A DNA stretch of 64,000 nt from Lutibacter sp. A80 (GTDB lineage: Bacteria > Bacteroidota > Bacteroidia > Flavobacteriales > Flavobacteriaceae), in the NCBI RefSeq assembly GCF_022429645.1, contig NZ_CP092480.1, positions 3,454,501-3,518,500 on the forward strand. The letters run 5' to 3'. The translations under genes were made by a program, and so were the position numbers. The notes under the pieces were generated by a model. It searched no databases and was not told the DNA's origin. It saw nothing but the letters and a program-made list of their open reading frames with translations. Shown here one piece after another: positions 34,884 through 45,500 of this stretch. Positions within the stretch are counted from its first letter, which is position 1; each line of letters opens with the position of its first letter.

Positions 34884-36167
34884 ATGATCAAAAAAATAAT
34901 AGTAATCATAACACTATTTGTATCAGTTGCTAGTTTTGCACAAAAAAATAATGCGTCAGCATACTCATTTTTTGGAATTGGTGATAAAAATAATTCGAAT
35001 ACTGTAGAGCAAAATAGTATGGGTGGAATTGGGGTTTCTTTACAAGATCAATTTCGTTTAAACTTATCAAATCCAGCTTCTCTATCTAGTTTAAAGTTTA
35101 CTACTTATACTTTAGCTATAGAAAATAAAAATATTTGGGCAGAAGATAGTCAAGATAAACAAAGAGGGGCATCAACATATCTTTCATATTTAGCAATGGG
35201 AGTTCCTTTAGGTACACATGCAGGTTTGTCTTTTGGTTTGTTGCCAAATACTTCTGTAGGTTATTCTTTAGTAGCAAATAGTTACGATTCAAGTGATGAG
35301 TTAACTGAAGTTTCATTATATAACGGTGAAGGAGGAACAAATAAAGTGTTTTTAGGTTTTGGCTTGCAAGTTTTTAAAGGCTTTAGTGTAGGTTTACAAG
35401 GAAATTATATTTTTGGAAAAGTTGAAAATAATATAACAAATCAATTAAAAGATGTTGCTTTAGCGACTAAATATGAAACTTTTTCTAGAATAAATGGTTT
35501 TGCTATTAATACAGGTTTTCAATACAAAGCTAAAATATCGGAAAAAATAAATTTACATTTAGGAGCAAATTTTGAGTTAGAAAGTGATGTGGATTCGGAT
35601 GACGAAGAGTATATTTATTCCTTATCAGTTGCCTCGGGAGAAATTCCAAGAGATACGTTGTTAAGTAGTACTGGTACGAGTGTTTTAAAAGCACCTTTAA
35701 AAACTTCATTGGGAATTGGTTTTGGAAAAGAGAATATATGGTATGCTGGTATAGATTATAGTTTTCAAGATGCTATTGAGCTTAGTGGTAATGTATATAG
35801 CAACTATTCAAAAGTAGCTTACGATGATTATAGTAAAATTTCAATAGGTGGTTTTTATACACCTAAATTTACTTCAATAACAAGCTATTGGGAAAGAGTA
35901 ACGTATAGAGCTGGTGTAAAATTCGAGAAGAGTGGCTTAATGGTTAATTCATCAGGTGTTGGAAATGATTTTACAGCAATTGATGACTTTGGCATATCTT
36001 TTGGAGTTGGTTTACCAGTTAGTAATCAGTTATCAAACTTAAATGTTGGTTTTGAGTTTGGAAAAAGAGGAGAAATAAACAAAGGCTTAGTTCAAGAAAA
36101 CTATATAAACTTCAGATTAAGTTTTTCTTTAAACGATAAATGGTTTAAAAAACGAGAGATATTTTAA
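34884..36167 (+). CDS. Outer-membrane beta-barrel protein
   Basis: A 427-residue protein with a signal peptide (MIKKIIVIITLFVSVASFAQ) followed by repeated amphipathic beta-strands. The start SAYSFFGIGDKNNSNTVEQN and the strand patterns resemble the OmpP1/FadL-like putative porins of Flavobacteriaceae. It ends with NFRLSFSLNDKWFKKREIF, whose aromatic strand can serve as an insertion signal. It begins directly after coaX, and a TPR protein and LptC follow, suggesting a role in outer-membrane assembly or transport. The substrate is unknown. Confidence 0.8.
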   Translation: MIKKIIVIITLFVSVASFAQKNNASAYSFFGIGDKNNSNTVEQNSMGGIGVSLQDQFRLNLSNPASLSSLKFTTYTLAIENKNIWAEDSQDKQRGASTYLSYLAMGVPLGTHAGLSFGLLPNTSVGYSLVANSYDSSDELTEVSLYNGEGGTNKVFLGFGLQVFKGFSVGLQGNYIFGKVENNITNQLKDVALATKYETFSRINGFAINTGFQYKAKISEKINLHLGANFELESDVDSDDEEYIYSLSVASGEIPRDTLLSSTGTSVLKAPLKTSLGIGFGKENIWYAGIDYSFQDAIELSGNVYSNYSKVAYDDYSKISIGGFYTPKFTSITSYWERVTYRAGVKFEKSGLMVNSSGVGNDFTAIDDFGISFGVGLPVSNQLSNLNVGFEFGKRGEINKGLVQENYINFRLSFSLNDKWFKKREIF

Positions 36168-36182
36168 TTAAAAATTTAGAAA

Positions 36183-37532
36183 ATGAAAAAAATGAGACAC
36201 TATTTAACCTTATTATTTTTAATAGCTTCAATGCCGGTGATTTTTGCCCAAAACAGCCAGGATTGTACTATTAAATATAATCTTTTTAAGGGAGATTACA
36301 ATGCCAAAAATTACGATAAGGCATATGAAAACTGGATGTGGTGTATGGATAACTGTCCTACGCTAACTGTTAATATTTATAAATTAGGTATTAAAATAGC
36401 AGAATATAAACTTGAAAATGCTACAGAAGCTGATAAACCAGCTGCTGAAGAGTTGGTAATGAGAGTTTATACACAAAGACTAGAGCATTATCCTAAAGAT
36501 AAAGCAGATATTTATGATGATATTGCTACTTTTAAAAGAGAGCAAGGTGCTTCAGATGATGAAGTTTATGAATGGTTAGAGAAAACTTTTGAAGAAGATC
36601 CAACAGCTTTATCTGCAAAAAATATATATAAATATTTTGATATTATACTAGTTAAGTATAAAGATACTGATACACAAAAAGTTTTTGATACGTATGATGA
36701 AGTTGGTGAAGCATTGGAGCAAAAAAAACAAGATTATACTAAAACTATTGAAGCAATTAACGCTAAAGATTCAACAACTTTAAGTAGTAAAGATGTTAAA
36801 AAAAGAAAAGTTTCTCAACAAATTATTACAAATTTAACTATTGTAGAAGGAGGTTTAGATCAAAAATTGGCTGCAATTTCAACTTGTGAAAGATTAATAC
36901 CTTTTAATAGAAAGAATTTTGAAGCACATAAAACAGATGCGCTTTGGCTTAAAAGAGCAGTATCTAGAATGTATAATAAAGAATGTACTGAAGATCCTTT
37001 ATATGATCAATTAGTAGAAGCTTATGTGCACGCAGATCCTTCTCCACAAGCTTCTGTATTTTATGCAGGTATTTTATTAAAGAATGGTGAAACTAATAAA
37101 GCCATGGAATACTTTAAAAGAGCTGTTGAACAAGAAACTGACGATTATAAAAAAGCAGGTTATTTGTATAAGATTGCCGTAAATTTAAATAAGAAAGGTA
37201 GAAAATCTGAAGCTAGAAATTATGCATATCAAGCTTTAGAATTTCAACCAACAATGGGGAGAGCTTACTTATTAATAGCTAGTATGTACGCTTCAAGTGC
37301 AAACTCTTGTGGAGACGATGTTGTTTCTAAAAGAATGGTATATGTTGCAGCATTAAATAAAGCTAGGAAAGCAAAATCTGTAGATCCAAGTATTAGTTCG
37401 GTAGCAAATAAATATATTAACTCATATTCAAAAAATATTCCTACAACAAAAGATTTATTTGTTGCGGGTGTAAAATCAGGTTCATCTCATAAAATTGGAT
37501 GTTGGATTAACGAAACAGTTAGAGTACCATAA
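36183..37532 (+). CDS. Periplasmic tetratricopeptide-repeat protein
   Basis: A 449-residue exported protein with a signal peptide (about residues 1-22, ending VIFAQ). It contains helical TPR-like repeats: KGDYNAKNYDKAYENWMWC near the N-terminus, and ASVFYAGILLKNGETNKAME and GYLYKIAVNLNKKGRKSEAR in the C-terminal half. Such repeats mediate protein contacts. It is 15 bp after the outer-membrane protein and precedes lptC. This order is conserved in Flavobacteriaceae, suggesting a joint envelope function, but no specific partner is known. Confidence 0.82.
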   Translation: MKKMRHYLTLLFLIASMPVIFAQNSQDCTIKYNLFKGDYNAKNYDKAYENWMWCMDNCPTLTVNIYKLGIKIAEYKLENATEADKPAAEELVMRVYTQRLEHYPKDKADIYDDIATFKREQGASDDEVYEWLEKTFEEDPTALSAKNIYKYFDIILVKYKDTDTQKVFDTYDEVGEALEQKKQDYTKTIEAINAKDSTTLSSKDVKKRKVSQQIITNLTIVEGGLDQKLAAISTCERLIPFNRKNFEAHKTDALWLKRAVSRMYNKECTEDPLYDQLVEAYVHADPSPQASVFYAGILLKNGETNKAMEYFKRAVEQETDDYKKAGYLYKIAVNLNKKGRKSEARNYAYQALEFQPTMGRAYLLIASMYASSANSCGDDVVSKRMVYVAALNKARKAKSVDPSISSVANKYINSYSKNIPTTKDLFVAGVKSGSSHKIGCWINETVRVP

Positions 37533-37563
37533 TTAGAATATAAATAATTGGTATATTTGTTCT

Positions 37564-38124
37564 ATGACAAGATCAATTGTATATAAAATTAAAAACATTG
37601 CTATTGTATTTTCAGTAGCAATGTTTTTTTCATGTACTAATAGTGCTAAAGAAGTAAGAGATTTTTTAGCAGATAAAAACCTGCCAATTGGCGAAGCTGA
37701 AAATATAAATTTAAAGCATACCGACTCTGGTAGTGTAGATATTAAAATGAAAGCTCCTTTAATGTTAGATTTTGCTAATAGGGAAGCGCATCCATATTCA
37801 GAATTTCCAAAAGGTATTTTTATAACTACAATTGAAAAAAATGGAGACTCTACTACAATACAAGGTAATTATGCTAAAACATATAGCAAAACCGCTGTTT
37901 CTGAAATAAAAGGAGATGTAGTAATTATTAACTATGCTAAAAATAATAAATTAGAAACAACAGAGGTTTTTTGGGATCAAAAAACACATTATTTTTTTAC
38001 TGAAAAAAGATTTGTGTTTTATACTGCAACAGATACAATATATGGAACAGGGTTTGAAGCTTCTGAAGATCTTAAATTGTGGTGGGTTAAAAATCAAAGT
38101 GGAGTTATACAAATTAAAGACTAA
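37564..38124 (+). CDS. lptC: LPS export ABC transporter periplasmic protein LptC
   Basis: A 186-residue lipoprotein-like LptC family member that would pass lipopolysaccharide from the inner membrane LptBFG complex towards LptA. The N-terminus has a hydrophobic segment ending in a lipobox (VAMFFSC). The body is a beta-jellyroll with PLMLDFANREAHPYSEFPKG and VFWDQKTHYFFTEKRFVFYT. It lies 31 bp after the TPR gene and 4 bp before a tiny membrane protein gene. The assignment rests on fold-like sequence pattern and conserved synteny. Confidence 0.85.
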   Translation: MTRSIVYKIKNIAIVFSVAMFFSCTNSAKEVRDFLADKNLPIGEAENINLKHTDSGSVDIKMKAPLMLDFANREAHPYSEFPKGIFITTIEKNGDSTTIQGNYAKTYSKTAVSEIKGDVVIINYAKNNKLETTEVFWDQKTHYFFTEKRFVFYTATDTIYGTGFEASEDLKLWWVKNQSGVIQIKD

Positions 38125-38128
38125 AAAA

Positions 38129-38323
38129 ATGAGTAAACTTTGGAAAATATTTGAATACGGTTACTTGGTTATTGCAGTAGTATTTGGAGTAGAAACCGTT
38201 TTAAATTGGAATACAGATAGAGAAAAGGCATATTTACTATTACTTTTTTCAATTATTGCTGTTTTTATGTACTTTTTTAGAAAAAGATTTAGGTCTAGAA
38301 TTGAAAATAGAAAAAAACAATAA
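38129..38323 (+). CDS. Small membrane protein
   Basis: A 64-residue protein (MSKLWKIFEYGYLVIAVVFG ...) with two hydrophobic segments, about residues 10-26 and 34-49, and a very basic C-terminus (FRKRFRSRIENRKKQ). The start at 38129 is 4 bp after the lptC stop. A longer in-frame ORF beginning at 38012 overlaps lptC and is not credible. The hemolysin-family gene begins on the next base. It is a conserved small ORF at this position in related genomes as far as I know, with no known function. Confidence 0.75.
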   Translation: MSKLWKIFEYGYLVIAVVFGVETVLNWNTDREKAYLLLLFSIIAVFMYFFRKRFRSRIENRKKQ

Positions 38324-39589
38324 ATGGAATTTCAAATTGTTATAATTTTAATTTCAATATTACTTTCTGCTTTTTTTTCAGGCATGGAAATTGCCTATGT
38401 TTCTGCTAATAAATTTCAAGTAGAACTCGAAAAAAGAAAAGAAGGTTTTACATCAAAAATTTTAACAAGAATTACATCAAAATCGTCTAAATTTATTACA
38501 ACAATGTTGGTAGGTAATAATATTGCCTTAGTTGTATATAGTTTTTTTATGGGCGAATTTATTACCGGTTTTATACCCGAAAGCACCTTCAACGAATTTA
38601 CTATTCTGTTAATTAAAACAATAATTTCAACATTAATAATTTTAATCACAGCAGAGTTTTTACCAAAAGCATTGTTTAGAATTTATGCTAATGAAACGCT
38701 ATGGTTTTTTGCACCATTAGCTTACTTTTTTTATATAATTTTTCATTTTATATCAAGTTTTATAACATTAATTTCAGACTTTTTTTTAAGACTTTTTTTT
38801 AACTCAATAACAGATGTAAAACAACCAGTGTTTACAAAAATTGAATTAGGAAATTATATATCTAAACAATTAGAAAATTCCAAAGATTTTGAAGAGGTAG
38901 ATTCTGAAATACAAATATTTCAAAACGCCTTAGAGTTCGATACTGTTAAGGCTCGTGAAATTATGATTCCAAGAACAGAAGTTGTGGCTGTTGATATTAA
39001 TGACAGTATTGCAAATCTTAAAGAGTTATTTGTTAAAACTGGTTATTCTAAAATTCTTATTTATAAGGGCTCTTTAGACGATGTTTTAGGTTATGTACAC
39101 GCTTTTGAATTGTTTAAACAGCCTAAAAACATAAAATCGATGTTATTGCCAGTTGAATTTGTGCCAGAAAGTATGATGATTAATAATGTCTTGAATATTT
39201 TAACCAAAAAAAAACGTAGCTTATCGGTAGTTTTAGATGAATTTGGAGGAACATCTGGGGTAATAACTGTTGAAGATATAGTGGAGGAGTTATTTGGTGA
39301 AATTATTGATGAACATGATACATTAGAATTATTAGAAAATAAAATAAACGACAGAGAATTTGAATTTTCAGCACGTTTAGAAGTCGATTATTTAAACGAA
39401 ACCTATAACTTAAATATTAAAGAAGATGAGGCATACGAAACACTTGGTGGTTACATAGTAAATTTTAATGAAGATATTCCAAAAGAAGGAGAAATAATTG
39501 AAATAGACAATTTATATTTTAAAATGTTGAAAGTAGGCTCTTCCAAAATAATGGAAGTTTATTTAAAAGTTTTAGATAAAGCAGATTAA
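38324..39589 (+). CDS. CNNM/CorC-type transporter with CBS domains (hemolysin family)
   Basis: A 421-residue inner-membrane protein. The DUF21/CNNM domain (about 1-180) has several membrane spans and the sequence SAFFSGMEIAYVSANK. Two CBS domains follow (about 200-330, REIMIPRTEVVAVD and GVITVEDIVEELFGEI). A C-terminal CorC_HlyC domain (about 345-420) contains FEFSARLEVDYLNE. The family is linked to magnesium/cobalt efflux and is only historically called hemolysin. In flavobacteria a relative is GldE of the gliding machinery, but the synteny with coaX and lptC here does not by itself identify GldE. It follows the 64-residue protein with no gap. Confidence 0.9.
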   Translation: MEFQIVIILISILLSAFFSGMEIAYVSANKFQVELEKRKEGFTSKILTRITSKSSKFITTMLVGNNIALVVYSFFMGEFITGFIPESTFNEFTILLIKTIISTLIILITAEFLPKALFRIYANETLWFFAPLAYFFYIIFHFISSFITLISDFFLRLFFNSITDVKQPVFTKIELGNYISKQLENSKDFEEVDSEIQIFQNALEFDTVKAREIMIPRTEVVAVDINDSIANLKELFVKTGYSKILIYKGSLDDVLGYVHAFELFKQPKNIKSMLLPVEFVPESMMINNVLNILTKKKRSLSVVLDEFGGTSGVITVEDIVEELFGEIIDEHDTLELLENKINDREFEFSARLEVDYLNETYNLNIKEDEAYETLGGYIVNFNEDIPKEGEIIEIDNLYFKMLKVGSSKIMEVYLKVLDKAD

Positions 39590-39701
39590 AAATATAAAAT
39601 ACTTACTTATAGCCTTTTTTCATACTTAATTATACTAAATTCACTTTCATAATTAAATACTTAATTGTATTTTCGCAAACTGTAATAAAACAAATAATAT
39701 A

Positions 39702-41864
39702 ATGGCAATTTTATCAAAAATTAGAGATCGTTCAATGTTCTTAATCCTTATAGTAGGATTAGCACTTTTTGCATTTGTACTTGATCCAAGCTCAATACAA
39801 CAATTTTTCAGTTCAAGTAAGGTTAACTCTATAGGAGAAGTTAATGGTGAAGATATTGATAGAGAGGAGTTTGCGAGTCAAGTTGAAGCATATAGAACGC
39901 AAAGTGGTGGTAGAGCTACTCAAATGCAAGCAGTAAATGCTGTATGGAGTGGAATGGTTAGTGAAAAAATATTTGAAGACCAACTTGAGAAAGCTGGAAT
40001 TGTAATTGGTGAAAAAGATATTTGGGATGCAATGATTTCTTTACAAGAAATTCAAAACTCTCCGCTTTTTAAAAATGAAGCAAATCTTTTTGATGAAGAA
40101 AAATTAAAAGAATATATAGCTAATATGAAAGATGATGCTGAGTCTGGTAACAGCCAAGCTTGGATGAATTGGTTAGCTACAGAAAAAAATATTAAACAAA
40201 ACCTACAACGTCAAGCTTATACATCTTTAGTACAAGCAGGTTTAGGAGCTTCTTTACAAGAAGGAGAGAGAGATTATTTGTTTAATAACACAAAAATGGA
40301 TGCTCAATTTGTATATGTTCCTTATAGCTCAATTCCAGATAGTTTAGGGTATGTTTCAAAAGATGAAATTCAAAGTTATTTAAATGATAACAAAAATAGA
40401 TTTAAACCTGAAGCTACTAGAACTTTAAAATATGTAAAGTTTGATATTGTACCTTCAGAAGAAGATGAAGCAGAAGCTAAAAAACTTGTTGAAAGCTATA
40501 TTGAAGATAGAGAAGAGTATAGTAATGCAGCTAAAGCTACTGTAAAAATTCCAGGTTTAAAAAATACTACTAAATACGACGAGTTTTTAAACGATAATAG
40601 ATCGGATTTAGCAATTGATAATGGTTATAAATATAAAAACCAAATCTTTGCTGAAATTTCAGATGAAGTTTTTAATGCTGAAGTTGGTACAGTTGTTGGT
40701 CCATATAAACAAAATGGATACTACAAAATTTCTAAGCTAGTAGAAACTATTCAAATTCCAGATTCTGTAAAATCTAGTCATATAATTATACCTTTTGCAG
40801 GAACAACTAGATCTACTTCTTTAGTAACTAGAGAACAAGCTAAAAAAACAGCAGATAGTGTTTATGCCTTAGTGAGAAATAATAAATCTAAATTTATTGA
40901 AATTGCTGACGAAATTAATACTGATGGTACTAAAGGTAATGGTGGTGATATTGGTTGGGTAAGAAAAGATCAAGCTTTTTCACCTTCTTTTGATAAAGAC
41001 TTTGCAGATTTTATTTATAAAAATAAAGCAGGAAGTATTGATGTAATTGAAACTGCTTTCGGATTCCATGTTATTAGAATAGATGAACAAACTTCACCAG
41101 AAAAAGCTGTAAGATTAGTAACTTTTGCTCGTTTAGTTGAAGCTTCTGAAGAAACTGAAAATATTATTTTTGAACAAGCTGAAACTTTAAATGCAAGTTT
41201 AACTGAAGGGAAAGATATTGAACAATTAGCTACTGAAATGAATTACAATGTGCAAACTGGTCTTAATTTAAAAGCTTTAGCTGAAACAATACCTGGTTTA
41301 GGTGCACAAAGACAAATGGTAACTTGGGCATTTGATGCTGAAAGAGAAATAGGTGATTCAAAAAGATTTGATATTGATGTTTCTGGTAATAGAGGGTATG
41401 CTGTTGCAATATTAAGTGGAAAAGTTGAAGAAGATGGTGTTGCTATAAGTTCAGACGTATTAGCTAATATTCGTCCAGAATTAATTGATAAGAAAAAAGC
41501 AACCTTGATTAAAAAGAAAATGACAGGTACTACTCTTGACGAAATTGCAAAAAATAGCGGAGTGACTGTTAGAAGTGTATCAGCTGTAAACTTATCTAGT
41601 CCTTTAATTTCAGGTGTTGGAAATGAGCCTGCAGTTGTAGGAGCAATGTCTACAATTAAATTAGATGAAGTTTCTGATTTTGTTGAAGGCGAAAAAGGAG
41701 TTTTTGTTTTTAAAGTTACTAAACGTGATGCTCCAGTAGATTTAGAAAATTATGACACTTTCCGAAAAAAGATTGTATCACAATTACAAGCTAGAGGAAA
41801 TCAAATATTTAATGTGTTAGAAGAAACTGCCGATATAGAAGATTATAGAAGTAAATTCTATTAA
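39702..41864 (+). CDS. PpiD-like peptidylprolyl isomerase
   Basis: A 720-residue membrane-anchored periplasmic folding factor. One membrane helix lies near the N-terminus (MFLILIVGLALFAFVLDPS). A SurA/PpiD N-terminal chaperone region follows (VNGEDIDREEFASQVEAYRT). A parvulin-type isomerase domain at about 355-470 has GNGGDIGWVRKDQAFSP and ETAFGFHVIRIDEQ. A second, degenerate parvulin-like region fills the C-terminal third. It helps fold outer-membrane proteins, consistent with the preceding envelope genes. A strong terminator follows at 41887-41926. Confidence 0.92.
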   Translation: MAILSKIRDRSMFLILIVGLALFAFVLDPSSIQQFFSSSKVNSIGEVNGEDIDREEFASQVEAYRTQSGGRATQMQAVNAVWSGMVSEKIFEDQLEKAGIVIGEKDIWDAMISLQEIQNSPLFKNEANLFDEEKLKEYIANMKDDAESGNSQAWMNWLATEKNIKQNLQRQAYTSLVQAGLGASLQEGERDYLFNNTKMDAQFVYVPYSSIPDSLGYVSKDEIQSYLNDNKNRFKPEATRTLKYVKFDIVPSEEDEAEAKKLVESYIEDREEYSNAAKATVKIPGLKNTTKYDEFLNDNRSDLAIDNGYKYKNQIFAEISDEVFNAEVGTVVGPYKQNGYYKISKLVETIQIPDSVKSSHIIIPFAGTTRSTSLVTREQAKKTADSVYALVRNNKSKFIEIADEINTDGTKGNGGDIGWVRKDQAFSPSFDKDFADFIYKNKAGSIDVIETAFGFHVIRIDEQTSPEKAVRLVTFARLVEASEETENIIFEQAETLNASLTEGKDIEQLATEMNYNVQTGLNLKALAETIPGLGAQRQMVTWAFDAEREIGDSKRFDIDVSGNRGYAVAILSGKVEEDGVAISSDVLANIRPELIDKKKATLIKKKMTGTTLDEIAKNSGVTVRSVSAVNLSSPLISGVGNEPAVVGAMSTIKLDEVSDFVEGEKGVFVFKVTKRDAPVDLENYDTFRKKIVSQLQARGNQIFNVLEETADIEDYRSKFY

Positions 41865-41886
41865 AAATACATATTTAATTAAATAT

Positions 41887-41926
41887 AAAAATCGTCTAAA
41901 ATTTATTTTAGACGATTTTTTTTTTT
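41887..41926 (+). terminator. Intrinsic terminator after the PpiD-like gene
   Basis: AAAATCGTCTAAAA pairs with TTTTAGACGATTTT over a short loop, followed by a run of T residues to 41926. Confidence 0.9.
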
Positions 41927-42531
41927 GCTTTAAACTTATTTAAATAACAAGCAATATGTAAAATATTGATATAAGTTTAGCTTTTACTGTAATCAACAAC
42001 GTTTTTTAATCTATTTCCGAATTCTTGAAGATTAAGTAAAATATTATTTTTTTGCCACAATTTTAAGCTGCCTCTTTCTATAACAAAATGTTTTTATCCT
42101 TCTTGTTTGCTACTGAATTCTCTAAGTATTTTCTATTTTTTTAAATATTTTACAATTAAATAAATGTGTTTTTGTAACAGATGCTTGTTAAAATGGTTAA
42201 ACATCTGTTAAAATCTTGTTTTTTAAGGAGTGAACTATTTAACCAATCAATTGAATTATATAACCAAGTCTCTTGTAATTGTTATGTGTATTTTTGGTTG
42301 TTGTGATTAATAACATAAAACAATCATAACATTAACTAAACAATAATTAAATAATTTTTTTTAAAAACTACAAATTATGACACAATTAATTACTTCGCTT
42401 TTATTACTCAAACAATTAAACTTAATGTTTTGGCAATAATTTGCTAGAATATTTATAAGAGGGCTATTAACGTTTTCTTAAAAAAGAACATCACACTAAA
42501 CAAACAACAAATTTTATGAAATTTTAAACCT
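41927..42531. promoter_or_regulatory. Long regulatory spacer before the SusCD operon
   Basis: No gene is seen in 605 bp. The spacer holds an inverted repeat TAACAGATG (42175-42183) / CATCTGTTA (42202-42210). TGTTAAAAT occurs twice, 20 bp apart (42186 and 42206), and TAACCAA twice, 21 bp apart (42240 and 42261). A possible -7 box TATTTTTG lies at 42289-42296 without a good -33 box, as expected for an activator-dependent promoter. The hybrid two-component regulator at 57255 is a candidate binder. Confidence 0.45.
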
Positions 42532-45500
42532 ATGCGAATAAAACAAAAACAAATTTATTTATTCCTAACCTTAATGGTTTTAATGGGAGTTAATCAGATT
42601 TTATGGTCTCAAAACACCCAAGTTACAGGTGTAATAACAGATAGTGAAGGTTTGCCGTTACCGGGTGTTACTATACTTGAAAAAGGAACTCTAAATGGAG
42701 CAGCATCAGATTTTGAAGGTAATTATCAAATAAACCTTTCACCAAACAGTATTTTAGTCTTTAGTTATATGGGTTTTGATACTAAAGAAATAAAAGTAGG
42801 AAATCAAAAAGTAATCAATATTGTTCTAGAATCTAGTTTAATGGGTTTGGAAGAGGTTACAGTAGTAGCTTATGGTAGACAAAAGAAAGTAACGGTTACT
42901 GGAGCAATTAGTTCAATAGATTCAGAAGAATTAGCTAAATCACCAGCTGCAAATGTTGCAAATTCCTTAGCGGGAAAAGTAACTGGTTTAGCAACAGTTC
43001 AATATTCTGGACAACCAGGAGCAGATGATCCAAGTATTTATTTACGTGGAGTTGCTACATTAACTGAAGGAGAATCACAACCATTAATGATTGTTGATGG
43101 AGTAGAGCGTTCATTTATGTCTCTAGATCCAGAAGAAATAGGAAGTATTACAATTCTTAAAGATGCATCTGCAACTGCAGTTTATGGTGTACGTGGAGCT
43201 AATGGGGTTATAATAGTAACTACTAAAAGAGGTTCGGAAGGTAAAGCTAAAATATCGGCAAGTTTTTCTAGAGGGATACAACAGCCAACTAGATTGTTAG
43301 ATTTTGCAGATAGTTATACGTATGCACAACGTTATAATGAAGCTCAGTTAAATGATGATCCAAATCTAGACCCGAGTCAGCTTAAGTTTTCACCAGAAGC
43401 TATTGAGGCATTTAGAACAAATTCAAATCCGTTAATGTATCCAAATACAGATTGGATGGATTACCTTTTAAAACCTACAGCAAGTCAATCTAAAGGAAAT
43501 TTAAATATTTCTGGAGGTACAGATAAAGTAAAATATTTTGTGTCTTTAGGGATCTTAAATCAAGATGGTTTATTTAAAACATATGACTCTCAATACGATT
43601 ATAACTTTTCTTTTCAAAGGTATAATTACCGTTCTAATATAGATATTAAAATTACAGAAACAACTAAGTTAGGCGTTACTATTGGAGGTCAAGCAGGTGT
43701 TACAAATAGACCAAATACGAAAAATAGTTTTAACGAACTTTTTAGAGATATTTATTGGTCTGTTCCATATTCAGGACCAGGTATTGTTGATGGAAAATAT
43801 GTATTATCAAGTCAACTCTATATTCCGGGAACTAAAAAAGATGGTTTAGCTCCTTTTTATGGTCAAGGGTATTCAAATATTTTAAATAATAAACTAAATC
43901 TAGATATTGACTTAGAACAAGAAATTGGTTTTATAAAAGGATTAAAATTTAGAACAAAGTTTGCTTATAATACGAACTATACACATACAAAAACTAGAAA
44001 TTCATCATCAGCTAGCTATGAACCTGTGTTTTTAAGAGATATAGATCCTTCTGCCGATCAAACTAGTGATGAAATTGTATATAGAAGAAGTGGTTCTGAT
44101 GGTAATTTAACTTACGGAGAATCTTACGGAACAGGAAGAAACTGGTATTTAGAAGGAGGTTTTAGTTATAGTAATAAATTTGGAGGCCATAATGTTGGTG
44201 GGTTGTTACTTTACAATCAACAAAAAACTTATTATCCTTCACAATATACAGAATTACCTAGTGGATTAGTTGGTTTAGTAGGGCGTGTTACGTATGATTT
44301 TGATAATAAATATTTAGCAGATGTAAGTATAGGTTATAACGGATCAGAGAACTTTGCTAAGGATAAGCGATTTGGGTTTTTCCCAGCTTTTTCAACTGGT
44401 TGGGTGCTTACCAATGAGGAGTTTATGCAAGAACAATCTACACTTGACTTTTTAAAATTACGTTTTTCTTACGGATTGGTAGGGAATGATAGAATTGGAA
44501 GTAACCGTTTTTTATATCTACCAGATAGTTATAATTCAGCAAACGGAAATTATAGTTTTGGCTATAACAACCCATCCAATCAACAAGCTGCTAGTGAAGG
44601 ACAAATTGGAAATTCAGATGTAACTTGGGAAACTGCAGAAAAGCAAAATTATGGTATTGAATTAAAACTTTTTGAATCTAAATTAGGCTTAACCTTTGAT
44701 TATTTTATTGAGAATCGTACAGATATTTTAACATATAGAGGAACAGTTCCTGGATATGTAGCTTACGATCTTCCAGCTGTAAATATTGGAGAAGTAGAAA
44801 ATAAAGGTTTTGAAGTAGAACTTAAATGGAATCATCAATTAACCGATAATTTTAGGTATTGGGTTAATTCAAACGTATCTCATGCTAAAAATGAAATTAT
44901 TTTTATGGATGAAATACCGCAATCTGAAGATTATTTATACAGAACAGGAAAACCTGTAGGACAGCCATTTGGGTATGTTTTTGATAAATTTTATAATGAT
45001 ACCGATCCAGGAAATGATGAATTACCAAATCATCAATACGATTTAAAACCGGGAGATATGGTGTATAAAGATTTAAATGCAGATGGTGTTATTGATCAAA
45101 ATGACCAAAAGGCAATCGGTTATTCTGTATATCCACAATATAGTTTTGGTATAAATGCAGGATTTAATTTTAAAAACTTAGATTTTTCTATGTCTTGGGT
45201 TGGTGCCGCTAAAACTTCAAGGTTTTTAGGTGATACCTATAGAACTGCTTTTGGAGCTACTTTAGACCGTTCTTTATTGCAGTATATGGCCGATGAACGT
45301 TGGACTCCAGAAACTGCAGATACAGCAACTTACCCTAGAATGACATTAACAGGAAGTTCTAACAATACTAAAAATTCAGATTTTTGGTTACGAGATGCTT
45401 CTTATGTACGTTTAAAAAATCTTGAACTTGGATATAATTTTAAATCAGCTTTCTTAAAAAATATGGGGATTAATAATTTAAGAACCTTTATTAACGGAAC

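Noticed and set aside
38012-38128. Longer start for the 64-residue membrane protein
   Set aside because: It overlaps the lptC coding region in another frame. The ATG at 38129 is 4 bp after the lptC stop and fits the operon.
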